DNA from: Actinomycetospora corticicola
GTDB lineage: Bacteria; Actinomycetota; Actinomycetes; Mycobacteriales; Pseudonocardiaceae
NCBI RefSeq assembly: GCF_013409505.1
Contig: NZ_JACCBN010000001.1
Span: 4,774,001-4,838,000 of the forward strand
Direction of reading: 5' to 3'
DNA: 64,000 bases
Shown here: positions 1 through 7,934 of the stretch, one piece after another
Position numbering within the stretch: position 1 is the stretch's first letter
Layout of the letters: each line of letters begins with the position of its first letter
The notes under the pieces: generated by a model
Database searches by the model: none
The model's input: only the letters and a program-made list of their open reading frames with translations
What the model was told of the DNA's origin: nothing
Translations under genes and position numbers: made by a program

Positions 1-648
1 GTCGGGGTGGACGTAGGCCGTCGTCAGGCACGTCCCGTAGGGAAGACCCGAGCGCATGAGGCGGCGGTGCAGTTCGACCTCGTCACCGCGCACGAACAGG
101 CGGAGATCGGGGACGCCCACCACATCGAGTGTCCCGGCGCGGAAGAGCGCGCCGTTGAACAGGTGCGCGATGCCGGGCATCAGCTCGCCGTCGCCGAACC
201 CGTCGAGGTCGCTGCGGCGCCGCACCCAGGTCAGGCCGCGGCGCAGCGGGAACGCGAGCCGCTCCGGGTCGGCGGCGTCCGCGATCACCGGCGAGACCTC
301 CGCGAGGCCCCGGCGCTCGGCGACCTCGAGCAGCGTCGCGAGCACGTGCTCGTCGGCGGGGCGCCCGTCGTCGTCGGCCATCCAGAGCCAGTCCGCGCCC
401 GCGGCGAGCGCGGTGAGCAGGCCGAGGGCGTAGCCGCCGGCGCCGCCGAGGTTGTGCTGCGAGGGCAGGTAGGTGACCGGCAGCCCGCAGGACTCGACCA
501 CCTCGCGGGTCTTCTCGTCCGGCCCGTTGTCCACCACCACGAGATGGTCCGGACGGCGGGTCTGGCCCGCGATGACCGCGAGGCCGTCGGCCAGCAGCTC
601 GGGGCGGTGCCGGGTGACGACGACCGCGTGGACGGTGCCGCCCGTCAC
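1..648 (-). CDS. glfT1: GlfT1-like galactofuranosyltransferase, partial (C-terminus beyond window)
   Basis: A family 2 glycosyltransferase with its first 216 codons in the window. The GTG start overlaps the stop of the upstream ATPase gene (GTGA). The N-terminus reads VTGGTVHAVVVTRHRP, typical of a nucleotide-sugar binding Rossmann strand. A DDDG metal-binding motif (WLWMADDDGRPADEH) lies near residue 97, followed by a later FNGALF segment. Family knowledge: in mycobacteria GlfT1 (Rv3782) adds the first galactofuranose residues to the arabinogalactan linker and lies beside the Wzm/Wzt exporter genes, as here. The assignment rests on this neighbourhood plus the GT2 motifs. Another galactofuranosyl or rhamnosyl GT2 enzyme is possible. 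Confidence 0.8.
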   Translation of the reverse strand, partial: MTGGTVHAVVVTRHRPELLADGLAVIAGQTRRPDHLVVVDNGPDEKTREVVESCGLPVTYLPSQHNLGGAGGYALGLLTALAAGADWLWMADDDGRPADEHVLATLLEVAERRGLAEVSPVIADAADPERLAFPLRRGLTWVRRRSDLDGFGDGELMPGIAHLFNGALFRAGTLDVVGVPDLRLFVRGDEVELHRRLMRSGLPYGTCLTTAYVHPD

Positions 649-1460
649 GGGTGCACCCGTCCGCCGTCCGGGGCCCGTCCCGCTCCGATCCGCTCGAGCG
701 TCTCGGGGCTCAGGGTCTCGAAGAGATCCCGGCCCTTGTAGTGGCTGACCACCTCGCGCAGGGTGCCCTGCTCCTTGATCTCGCCCGTGTCCATCCAGAT
801 CGCGGTGTCGCACAGCTCGACGAGGAACTCGTCGGAGTGCGAGGCGAACACGAGCATGCCGGAGCGGGCGACGAGGTCGCGGAGCCGGTCGCGCGCCTTC
901 TCGAGGAAGGCCGCGTCGACCGCGCCGATGCCCTCGTCGAGGATGAGGATCTCGGGGTCGATCGAGGTGACGACGCCGAGCGCGAGCCGCACCCGCATGC
1001 CCGTCGAGTAGGTGCGCAGCGGCATCCGCAGGTAGTCGCCGAGCTCGGTGAACTCCGCGATCTCGTCGACCCGGCGTTCCATCTCGCGGCGGGTCATGCC
1101 GAGGAAGAGCCCGCGGATGAGGATGTTCTCCAACCCGGAGATCTCGGGATCCATCCCGACGGCGAGGTCGAAGACCGGGGCGACACGCCCCCGGATACGT
1201 GCGCGGCCGCGCGTCGGTTCGTAGATGCCGGCGAGCAGACGCAGCAGCGTGGACTTGCCCGCGCCGTTGTGCCCCACGAGCCCGACGCGGTCGCCGGCCT
1301 GCAGCGACAGGTCGATGTCGCGCAGGGCCTCCACCACCGGGACCTTCGCATCGGTGATGCGCCCGCCCGCCCGGCCGAGCACCGACTTCTTGAGGCTGCG
1401 GTTCTTCGCGTCGAAGATCGGGAAGTCGACGCTCGCGCCCTGGACCTCGATCGAGACCAT
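645..1460 (-). CDS. wzt: Polysaccharide ABC exporter ATPase (Wzt type)
   Basis: ATP-binding subunit (271 aa) of an ABC-2 polysaccharide exporter. The sequence shows Walker A GHNGAGKSTLLRLL near residue 62, a Walker B ILILDEGIGAVD near residue 170, and a switch His in FASHSDEF. The protein ends soon after the nucleotide-binding domain and lacks the C-terminal carbohydrate-binding extension of some Wzt proteins. It lies 6 nt after the permease gene and overlaps the glycosyltransferase start. The M. tuberculosis counterpart (Rv3781) is reported to export lipid-linked galactan. I infer the same role: moving the galactan precursor across the membrane together with the adjacent permease. Confidence 0.9.
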   Translation of the reverse strand: MVSIEVQGASVDFPIFDAKNRSLKKSVLGRAGGRITDAKVPVVEALRDIDLSLQAGDRVGLVGHNGAGKSTLLRLLAGIYEPTRGRARIRGRVAPVFDLAVGMDPEISGLENILIRGLFLGMTRREMERRVDEIAEFTELGDYLRMPLRTYSTGMRVRLALGVVTSIDPEILILDEGIGAVDAAFLEKARDRLRDLVARSGMLVFASHSDEFLVELCDTAIWMDTGEIKEQGTLREVVSHYKGRDLFETLSPETLERIGAGRAPDGGRVHP

Positions 1461-1466
1461 GTCAGC

Positions 1467-2438
1467 TCACACCCAGTACGCGACGCGCGAGCGGTAGTTG
1501 CGCAGCGCGATCAGGGCCAGCGTCCAGCCGACCACGGTGATCACGCCGACGACCGCCCAGTGCGTCCAGCTCTGCACCTGCCCCACGAGCGGGGCCCGGA
1601 AGATCTCGATGAAGTGGTAGAAGGGGTTCAGCTTCGCGAGCTGCTCGACGATCGCCCGCGCGCTGCCGGGTTCGCCGCCGCGCAGCAGATCGGGGGTCCA
1701 GATGATCGGCGTCATCGTGAAGAACAGCTGCATGAAGCTGGAGACCACCGGCGGGATGTCCCGGAACCGGGTGGCGATGATGCCGAACAGCAGCGTCACC
1801 CAGAGGCCGTTCGCCACGATGAGGACGAAGGCGGGGATCGCGAGCAGCGCCGCCCAGGAGAGCCCGGGGTGCAGGGTGCCCGGCAGGTCCAGCGTCCCGG
1901 GCACCTTCGCGATCATCCGGTAGGGCTCGTCGAGCTGGTTGAAGAAGATCACCAGCACGATGACGTAGACGACCACGTTGTGGGCGAAGAAGAGGACCTG
2001 GCGCCACACCGTGCGGAACACGTAGATCATCAGCGGGGCCGGCAGGAAGCGGATGAGGCCCTCGTTGGCGATGAAGGTCTCGGTCCCCTCCAGCACGCAG
2101 GCGCTGATGAAGTACCAGATCATGAAGCCGACGGTCACGTACGGCATGAAGGTGCCGATCGGCTGGCCGAACAGCTGGGAGTAGAGCCCGCCGAGCGCCG
2201 CCGCCGTCACGGCCATGCTGATCGTGATCCACAGCGGGCCGATCGTGGAGCGGCGGTAGCGCTGCTTGATGTCCTGCCACCCGAGGTGACCCCACAGCTC
2301 GCGCTGGGCGACCGCCTGGCGGATGTCGGCGAAGGCGCGCGACCAGGAGCGCGGGGACGCCCCGTGCAGACGCGACTCCGCGGCGTCGTCACCCGACGGA
2401 TCGTCGGCGCCGGGACGCGCGAGTGCAGGGACGGCCAC
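1467..2438 (-). CDS. wzm: Polysaccharide ABC exporter permease (Wzm type)
   Basis: Membrane subunit of an ABC-2 type polysaccharide exporter, 323 aa from a GTG start. A hydrophilic Pro/Ser-rich N-terminus of about 50 residues leads into the family hallmark LGWQDIKQRYRRSTIGPLW. Six hydrophobic segments follow, with the QLFFTMTPIIW and NPFYHFIEIFRAPLVG motifs typical of ABC2_membrane exporters. The gene is followed 6 nt later by wzt and preceded 57 nt upstream by pafE on the same strand. Together with Wzt it should export lipid-linked galactan, as Rv3783 does in mycobacteria. Confidence 0.9.
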   Translation of the reverse strand: MAVPALARPGADDPSGDDAAESRLHGASPRSWSRAFADIRQAVAQRELWGHLGWQDIKQRYRRSTIGPLWITISMAVTAAALGGLYSQLFGQPIGTFMPYVTVGFMIWYFISACVLEGTETFIANEGLIRFLPAPLMIYVFRTVWRQVLFFAHNVVVYVIVLVIFFNQLDEPYRMIAKVPGTLDLPGTLHPGLSWAALLAIPAFVLIVANGLWVTLLFGIIATRFRDIPPVVSSFMQLFFTMTPIIWTPDLLRGGEPGSARAIVEQLAKLNPFYHFIEIFRAPLVGQVQSWTHWAVVGVITVVGWTLALIALRNYRSRVAYWV

Positions 2439-2495
2439 GGTCAGTGAGCGTACCCAGCGGGGTGTGTGGTCCCCGGGGGCAGGGCGGTCGGAGCC

Positions 2496-3068
2496 TCAGA
2501 GGTACTGGCCGGTCGCCCCCTGCGACCCGGTGCTGCCGCCCGACCCCGCGGGGAGGCCGCGACGCATCTGCTCGAGCTGCATGCGGGCGGCCATCTGCTG
2601 GGCGACGAGCGCCGTCTGGATGCCGTGGAAGAGGCCCTCGAGCCACCCGACGAGCTGGGCCTGGGCGATCCGGAGCTCGCCGTCGGAGGGGGCGTCGTCG
2701 CCCTCGAACGGGGCGATGATGCGGGCCAGCTCCTCGCGGAGCTCGGGGGACAGCGCCGACTCGAGCTCGGCGAGGCTCGACGCGTGGATCTCCTTGAGCC
2801 GACGACGGCTGGCGTCGTCCAGCTCGGTGGCCCGCACCTCCTCGAGGAGCTGCTTGATCATCGTGCCGATCCGCATGACCTTCGCCGGCTCCTCGACGGC
2901 GGACGAGAGGTCCTCGCGCCCGCCCTCGGGCTCCTCTCCCGCCTCGCCGTTCTCGCCGGACGGCATCCGCACGGTCCCCACGGGCCGGCCGTCGGCGCCG
3001 ACGATCATCACCTGGTCGCCCGCGGAGACCCCGGGACCGTCGCCTGACTGCTCGCTCATGTCCGTCAT
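2496..3068 (-). CDS. bpa: Bacterial proteasome activator Bpa/PafE
   Basis: ATP-independent activator of the 20S proteasome (190 aa). The last four residues are GQYL, the C-terminal motif that docks activator rings into the alpha-ring pockets of the actinobacterial 20S core. A disordered acidic and glycine-rich N-terminus (about 70 residues) precedes a helical bundle (roughly 75-160) and a Gly/Ser-rich linker to the GQYL tail, the layout known for PafE (Rv3780). Its position immediately upstream of wzm-wzt-glfT1 also matches M. tuberculosis. ATG codons at 3068 and 3059 are both possible starts. The gene implies that this organism has a 20S proteasome elsewhere. Confidence 0.93.
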   Translation of the reverse strand: MTDMSEQSGDGPGVSAGDQVMIVGADGRPVGTVRMPSGENGEAGEEPEGGREDLSSAVEEPAKVMRIGTMIKQLLEEVRATELDDASRRRLKEIHASSLAELESALSPELREELARIIAPFEGDDAPSDGELRIAQAQLVGWLEGLFHGIQTALVAQQMAARMQLEQMRRGLPAGSGGSTGSQGATGQYL

Positions 3069-3251
3069 CCTGACGGATACCCGGTGCGACCCGTGCGCGG
3101 AAGGTGTGTCGGGTGGCGTGACGCCGCACCGTCAGCCGGCCCACCGTTGACTGCGCCGGTCGAGCCCTCTGCCGACCGGTACCCTCCGCCGGTCGAGCGG
3201 TCGACCGACCGGGCTCGGTCACGGCGGGCAGCCGACGTAGCGTTCCCGAGC

Positions 3252-4469
3252 ATGACGGTGGACGTCGCTCGGGTCCGGGGGCAGGTCCCCGCGCTCGGTG
3301 ACGGCTGGGTCCACCTCGACGCGCCGGCTGGGATGCAGGTGCCCGAGCAGGTCGCCACGGCGGTGTCCGCCGCCCTGCGCGCGCCGGTGTCGCCGCCGGG
3401 CTCGGTGTTCCCCGCCTCGCAGCGCGGGGGCGCGATCATCGACGCCGCCCGTCGAGCGGTGGCCGACCTCGTCGGCGCGGATCCCAAGGGCGTGGTCCTC
3501 GGGGCGTCGGTGGGCTCGCTGCTGGAACGGCTGGCCGACGCGCTGTCCGCGACGTGGTCCCTGGGCGACGAGGTCGTCGTCTCCCGGCTGGACGACCGGG
3601 CGAACGTACTGCCCTGGACCCGCGCCTGCTCGCGGACGGGCGCGGCCGTGCGGTGGGCCGAGGTCGACATCGAGTCGTGCGAGCTGCCCAGCTGGCAGTA
3701 CGACGACCTGCTCGGGCCGCGCACCCGTGTCGTCACCGTCACCGCGGCGTGCAGTCACCTCGGTACCCGCACGGAGATCGCGGCCATCGCCCGCAAGGTG
3801 CACGCCCTGCCGACGCCGTCCTCCGGGGTGGAGCCGCTGATGGTCGTGGACGCCTCGGCGGCCGCGCCCTACCTCCCGCTGGACCTCGACACCATGGGCG
3901 CCGACGTCATGGTGCTCTCCGCCGCGGCCTGGGGCGGCCCGTCGGTGGGCGCGCTGGTCTTCCGCCAGCCCGAGATTCTCGACCGGTTGCCCGCCGTGTC
4001 CTACGACGCCGCCGCCCGCGGGCCGGAGCGGCTCGAGCTCGGCGACGCCCCCGTGGCGCTGCTCGCGGGCCTGGCCGCCTCGGTCGACCACCTCGCCGAG
4101 CTGGACGACCGCGCCCGGGGTTCGCGCCGCGACCGCGTGCTGACCTCGATGTCCTCGCTGCGGGCCCACCACGACGAGCTGACCGCCCACCTCGTCCAGG
4201 AACTCCGCTACCTGCCCGGCGTCACCGTCATCGGCGACCCGGCCCGCCGGATCCCGACGGTCGCGTTCGTGGTCGCGGGCCGCACCGCCCAGGAGGTCGC
4301 CGAACGCGTGGCCGACCGGGGGGTCTGCGTGCTGATCGACCCCGGGGACCAGGGGGCCCTCGAGGTGATCGGCGGGGCCGAGATCGGCGGCGTCGTCAAG
4401 GTCGGCCTCGCGCACTACACCTCGCGCGCCGACGTGGACGCGCTGCTGGGGGCCCTGTCGCGCATGTGA
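3252..4469 (+). CDS. Class V aminotransferase / cysteine-desulfurase-like protein lacking the PLP lysine
   Basis: A 405-aa protein of the aminotransferase class V fold, related by position and sequence to M. tuberculosis Rv3778c. I chose the ATG at 3252 because the family N-terminus (VARVRGQVPALGDGWVHLD) begins there; earlier in-frame codons give low-complexity sequence. Conserved features include GVVLGASVGSLLERLADAL and a VVDASAAAPYLPLDL strand that normally contacts the cofactor. At the PLP-lysine position, near residue 226, the sequence is VLSAAAWGGPSVGAL where desulfurases have S-x-H-K-x-x-G-P. Ala therefore stands in place of His and Lys. It may be a pseudoenzyme or have another function. 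It is divergent from pafE. Confidence 0.75.
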   Translation: MTVDVARVRGQVPALGDGWVHLDAPAGMQVPEQVATAVSAALRAPVSPPGSVFPASQRGGAIIDAARRAVADLVGADPKGVVLGASVGSLLERLADALSATWSLGDEVVVSRLDDRANVLPWTRACSRTGAAVRWAEVDIESCELPSWQYDDLLGPRTRVVTVTAACSHLGTRTEIAAIARKVHALPTPSSGVEPLMVVDASAAAPYLPLDLDTMGADVMVLSAAAWGGPSVGALVFRQPEILDRLPAVSYDAAARGPERLELGDAPVALLAGLAASVDHLAELDDRARGSRRDRVLTSMSSLRAHHDELTAHLVQELRYLPGVTVIGDPARRIPTVAFVVAGRTAQEVAERVADRGVCVLIDPGDQGALEVIGGAEIGGVVKVGLAHYTSRADVDALLGALSRM

Positions 4470-4500
4470 GCTGCGCTCACGTGAGCATTAACGGTCGCGA

Positions 4501-6099
4501 TAGAGCCTGTCGAACTTTGTAGTTCGATGACTGCCCCGCGGTAGGTGATTCCTGACGGCGGGTTGCTGATGGCGGGGTGGCGGCGCCCGGAGGGCGCCGC
4601 CACCCAGCGGTTCAGGGGCTGGCGACGTGGAGTTTGAGCAGGTTGTGGGTCATCGCGATCAGCTTGAACTCGGCGTTGACCGCGGCCAGTCCGCGGAGCC
4701 GGAACCGGTCGCCGGTGCGTTGCTTGATCTGCCCGAAGACGGGTTCGATGATCCCGGAGCGGCGCTGGTAGTGGGCGCGTCGGTCGGGTTCGCGGAGCCG
4801 TTCACGCATGCGCCGGGCGCGGGTGGACTGGCGTTGCGGGTCGTGCCCGCCGGGCTCGGGTCGCAGCGCCGCCCGGTCGGGCGGCACCACCGGCTCCGGG
4901 CCGAGACCTCGGTCGTGGGCGGTGTCCATCTCGGTGATGGCGGTGGTGTTCCAGTAGCCGGCGTCGGCGAGCACGGTGTGCGGGACCTCGAGCCCGAGCA
5001 GCCGCAGCATGATCAGCGCGGCGCGGGTCATCGGCGCGAGCTGCTGGGTGTCGTTGGTGTCGGTGACGACCTCGGCGTCCAGGATGACCTGGTCCTCGCT
5101 GGCCACGACCTGGGTGTTGTAGCCCTGCACGAAGCCCTGGCGGGTCGCCATCACCACCGAGTCCGGGTCGGTGGTGTTCGCCCGGCCCGGCTTGCGGTCG
5201 GGATCGGGAGCGGCCGGTGGCTTCGGGGGCCGCCCGCGCGGGTTGCGGCCGTGTTCGGCCCGGTAGGCCTCCCGCGCCGCGACCTTCTGCTCGTAGCGGG
5301 CCTGCGCCCCCTGCTGCTGGGCGGCTTCGGCCGCCTCGCGGGCCGCGATCCGCGCCGCGGCCGCCGCGAACCGGGACCGCTGCCCCGACCGGTCCCGCAT
5401 CCCCGGCGGCGGTTCGTCGCCGCGATCGGAGCCGAACTCGGCATCCTCGGCCGCGTCGGTCGCCTCCGCGCGCCGCAGCTGCTCGGCGACCACCGCCGCG
5501 TCACCCCCAGCCCCAGGGGCGGTCTCGGCGTCAGGGGCGGTCTCGGCGTCGAGCGCGGCCTTGATGCCGGCGGCGGTGCGGTTGGCCCCGGAGGAGGCGT
5601 TGGCGCGCATCTTGGTGCCGTCGAGGGCGATGGTGCCGACCTTGACCAGCCCCGCTTCCCGACACAGCCGCAGGACCTGGACGAACAGGTCCGCGAAGGT
5701 GTCCCGGTGCCGGACCCGGAACCCGGCGATGCTGCTGTGATCCGGTGCGTCCCCGGCGGCGATCACCCGGAACGCCACGTCGTGCTCGCAGCGGGCCTCG
5801 ATGCGGCGCGACGAGGACTCCCCGACCGCATAGGCGTAGATCAACAGCGCCAGCATCATCGCCGGGTCGTAGGCCCGCCGGCCCCGCCCACCGAGCCGGT
5901 AGGACCCGGTCAACGCGCTGAGGTCCAGCGCGTCGACCGCGTCGAGCACCGTCCATGCCAGATGGCCTTCCGGAAGCCAGTCCCGCATGTCCGGGGGCAG
6001 CAAGAACCCGGTGTCACGATCGACCGGACGGAACCCACGAGCCACCACAAGATCCAATCAGGACCGGTGGCAGCCGTCTACAAAATCCGACAGCCTCTA
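4501..6099. mobile_element. IS1182-family insertion sequence, apparently complete
   Basis: Terminal inverted repeats are visible. The left end begins TAGAGCCTGTCGAACTTTGT; the right end, read inward, begins TAGAGGCTGTCGGATTTTGT. About 19 of 22 terminal bases match. A single full-length transposase gene lies between them on the minus strand. No target-site duplication longer than 2-3 bp is obvious; the flanks are GATA on the left and TATA on the right. The element interrupts palindromic repeat R1 at its centre. An intact transposase and intact ends suggest a recent or active insertion. Confidence 0.85.
4612..6057 (-). CDS. IS1182-family transposase
   Basis: A 481-aa DDE transposase. The N-terminal region (DMRDWLPEGHLAW, then RAYDPAMMLALLIYAYAVG) is the DUF772/IS5-like helix-rich domain. 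Catalytic acidic residues can be placed at the first Asp in IALDGTKMRANAS, the second in VLADAGYWN, and the Glu in GIIEPVFGQIKQ near residue 445. A charged Ala/Arg/Glu-rich insertion (about 165-280) lies between the first and second Asp, as is common in IS1182 transposases. The frame is intact, with no stop or frameshift. It belongs to the IS at 4501-6099. Confidence 0.92.
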   Translation of the reverse strand: MDLVVARGFRPVDRDTGFLLPPDMRDWLPEGHLAWTVLDAVDALDLSALTGSYRLGGRGRRAYDPAMMLALLIYAYAVGESSSRRIEARCEHDVAFRVIAAGDAPDHSSIAGFRVRHRDTFADLFVQVLRLCREAGLVKVGTIALDGTKMRANASSGANRTAAGIKAALDAETAPDAETAPGAGGDAAVVAEQLRRAEATDAAEDAEFGSDRGDEPPPGMRDRSGQRSRFAAAAARIAAREAAEAAQQQGAQARYEQKVAAREAYRAEHGRNPRGRPPKPPAAPDPDRKPGRANTTDPDSVVMATRQGFVQGYNTQVVASEDQVILDAEVVTDTNDTQQLAPMTRAALIMLRLLGLEVPHTVLADAGYWNTTAITEMDTAHDRGLGPEPVVPPDRAALRPEPGGHDPQRQSTRARRMRERLREPDRRAHYQRRSGIIEPVFGQIKQRTGDRFRLRGLAAVNAEFKLIAMTHNLLKLHVASP

Positions 6100-6108
6100 T
6101 AGCCCCAC

Positions 6109-7110
6109 TTAGTGCTCACCTGCCTCCGGCACCTCGAGGATGATCTTCCCGACGACCCCGCCGTCGTCCATCAGCTGATGGGCCCGCGCGGCCTCGGGCA
6201 TCGGGATGCGCTCGTGGACGACCGGCTTGACCCGGCCCGACTCCACCAGCGGCCACAGGTCGCTGCGCACGGCGGCGACGATGGTGCCCTTGCCGTCGGG
6301 CCCGTCGGTCGGGCGTCCGCGCAGGGACGTGGCGGCCACGGAGAGTCGGCGGGTGAGCATCTTCGCCAGGTTGATCTCGCCCTTGGCGCCGCCCATCAGC
6401 CCGATGATCACCATCCGGCCGCCGTTGGCCATCGAGTCGAGGTTGGCGTCGAGGTTGCGGGCGCCGATGTGGTCGAGGACGACGTCGGCGCCCCGACCGT
6501 CGGTGGCCTCCTTGACCAGCTCGACGAGGTCGCCGTGGTAGTCCAGCGCGGCGTCCGCCCCGAGGTCGCGGCAGAGCTGGAGCCGGTCGTCGTGGCCCGC
6601 CGTCGCGAGCACCGACACGCCGAGGGCCTTCCCGACCTGGATGGCGTGCGTCCCGATCCCACCGCTCCCGCCGTGGACGAGCAGCGTCTGGCCGGAGCGC
6701 AGACCCGCCGTCAGGACGAGGTTCGACCAGACCGTGCAGGCCACCTCGGGCAGGCCGCCCGCGTCGACCAGCGAGACGCCCGCCGGGACCGGGAGCAGCT
6801 GCGCCGTGGGGACCACGACCTTCTCCGCGTAGCCGCCGCCGGCGAGCAGCGCGCAGGCCTCGTCACCGACGTTCCAGCCGCTCACACCGGAGCCCACGGC
6901 GCTGACGCGGCCCGAGCACTCGAGGCCGGGCAGCTCCGAGGCGCCGGGCGGCGGCGGGTAGTTGCCCTGCCGCTGCATGACGTCGGCGCGGTTCACCCCC
7001 GCCGCGACGACGTCGAGGACCACCTCGCCGGTCCCCGGCTCGGGGTCGGGCTGTTCGGTCCACTCGAGGACCTCGGGTCCGCCGGGCTCACGGATGGCGA
7101 TGCCGTACAC
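6109..7110 (-). CDS. Zinc-independent quinone oxidoreductase (MDR superfamily, PIG3-like)
   Basis: A 333-aa NAD(P)H-dependent oxidoreductase. It opens with MYGIAIREPGGPEVLEW and has the family signature GVNRADVMQRQGNYPPPPG (about residues 38-57). The nucleotide-binding loop VHGGSGGIGTHAIQVGKALG (about 144-163) is a typical MDR Rossmann motif. It has none of the Cys/His zinc ligands of alcohol dehydrogenases, so it fits the quinone-reductase branch. Its M. tuberculosis positional counterpart is Rv3777. The gene converges on the aminotransferase-like gene across the IS and diverges from the MarR gene at 7191. Confidence 0.85.
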   Translation of the reverse strand: MYGIAIREPGGPEVLEWTEQPDPEPGTGEVVLDVVAAGVNRADVMQRQGNYPPPPGASELPGLECSGRVSAVGSGVSGWNVGDEACALLAGGGYAEKVVVPTAQLLPVPAGVSLVDAGGLPEVACTVWSNLVLTAGLRSGQTLLVHGGSGGIGTHAIQVGKALGVSVLATAGHDDRLQLCRDLGADAALDYHGDLVELVKEATDGRGADVVLDHIGARNLDANLDSMANGGRMVIIGLMGGAKGEINLAKMLTRRLSVAATSLRGRPTDGPDGKGTIVAAVRSDLWPLVESGRVKPVVHERIPMPEAARAHQLMDDGGVVGKIILEVPEAGEH

Positions 7111-7177
7111 GACGGCGGACGCTAGTGGGCCGGACGCGGCGTCGCAGAAGCGCGACCCGGAAGCGGTTGCCTACGGC

Positions 7178-7183
7178 TAGGAT
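7178..7183 (+). promoter_or_regulatory. -10 box of a leaderless MarR-gene promoter
   Basis: TAGGAT lies 7 nt before the ATG at 7191, so transcription should begin at or next to the start codon. No Shine-Dalgarno is visible, which fits a leaderless mRNA. Confidence 0.55.
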
Positions 7184-7190
7184 GCGAGAC

Positions 7191-7655
7191 ATGTCCACCT
7201 CGGAGGAGCCGCGCTGGCTCGACGCCGAGGAGTGGCGTGCCTGGCGGAACTTCATCGCCGGGCAGGCGCTCCTGCTCGGCCGCCTGGGTCGGGAGCTGTC
7301 CGACACCCACGATCTCGCGTTCGCCGACTACGAGATCCTGGTCCGGCTCTCCGAGAAGCCCGACCACCGCCAGCGGATGACGTCGCTGGCCGAGGAGGTC
7401 GTGGCCTCGAAGTCCCGCCTCTCGCACCAGGTCGCCCGCCTCGAGGGGCAGGGCCTGGTCCGCCGCGAGGTGTGCGACTCCGACGGGCGCGGCGTCTTCG
7501 CCGTCCTCACCCCCGAGGGCTTCTCCCGCCTCGAGAAGGCGGCGCCGGACCACCTCCGCGGCGTCCGGGAGCACTTCGTCGACCTCCTCGACGAGGACGA
7601 GCGCCGGGTGATGGGCGACGTCATGGAGCGCATCGTCGCCAAGCTCCGTCCCTAG
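7191..7655 (+). CDS. MarR-family transcriptional regulator
   Basis: A 154-aa winged-helix regulator. The MarR core is clear: DYEILVRLSEKPDHRQRMTS (helices 2-3), then LAEEVVASKSRLSHQVARLE as the recognition helix, and a wing GLVRREVCDSDGRGVFAVLT with the DxR motif. It is transcribed away from the quinone oxidoreductase gene, a common arrangement when a MarR protein controls a redox enzyme. Control of that neighbour is an inference. The start at 7191 is supported by the leaderless -10 box. Confidence 0.9.
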   Translation: MSTSEEPRWLDAEEWRAWRNFIAGQALLLGRLGRELSDTHDLAFADYEILVRLSEKPDHRQRMTSLAEEVVASKSRLSHQVARLEGQGLVRREVCDSDGRGVFAVLTPEGFSRLEKAAPDHLRGVREHFVDLLDEDERRVMGDVMERIVAKLRP

Positions 7656-7795
7656 GAGCCCCTACGACGGGTCGGGTCGCCCTGCGGTCGAGACGTCGCT
7701 CATGAGTCCCGCGGGTGGTCCGGCGGACCGATGGGCGCCATCTCGTCGTGCGCCCTGCCGCGACGATCGGCCCCCGATTGCTTACCCTGGCCCGC

Positions 7796-7883
7796 GGAAG
7801 CGTGGCAGAGCGGCCGATTGCACCCGCCTTGAAAGCGGACGTCCAGAAATGGACCGGGGGTTCGAATCCCCCCGCTTCCGCCA
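7796..7883 (+). tRNA. tRNA-Ser (anticodon TGA)
   Basis: An 88-nt class II tRNA with CCA encoded. The acceptor stem pairs GGAAGCG with CGCTTCC, with discriminator G. The anticodon loop is CTTGAAA, giving TGA. A long variable arm pairs GTCC with GGAC, and the T loop is GGTTCGAATCC. The base pair at the top of the anticodon stem appears mismatched (C-A). Confidence 0.95.
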
Positions 7884-7934
7884 GGCGCGGCCCCTCCTGG
7901 ATCCAGGTCAAAGAGCGTCCTACGCTGCGGTGCC

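Larger units (their letters stand above)
4471..6120. repeat. Dispersed palindromic repeat, copy R1, split by the IS element
   Basis: The left half (4471-4500) contains GTGAGCATTAACGGTCGC and the right half (6100-6120) contains CCCCACTTAGTGCTCACCTGC. Joined, they match the intact copies at 15212-15266 and 59943-60012: outer arms around GTGAGCA/TGCTCAC and a central GGTCGCTATGACnCCC-like core. The IS lies at the core, that is, at the hairpin loop. The undisturbed repeat would sit between two convergent genes (aminotransferase-like and quinone oxidoreductase) and could act as a bidirectional terminator. Confidence 0.7.

Noticed and set aside
4497-6104. A 4-bp or longer target-site duplication of the IS
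   Set aside because: The flanks GATA and TATA do not match exactly, and defining the IS end differently does not give a longer direct repeat.
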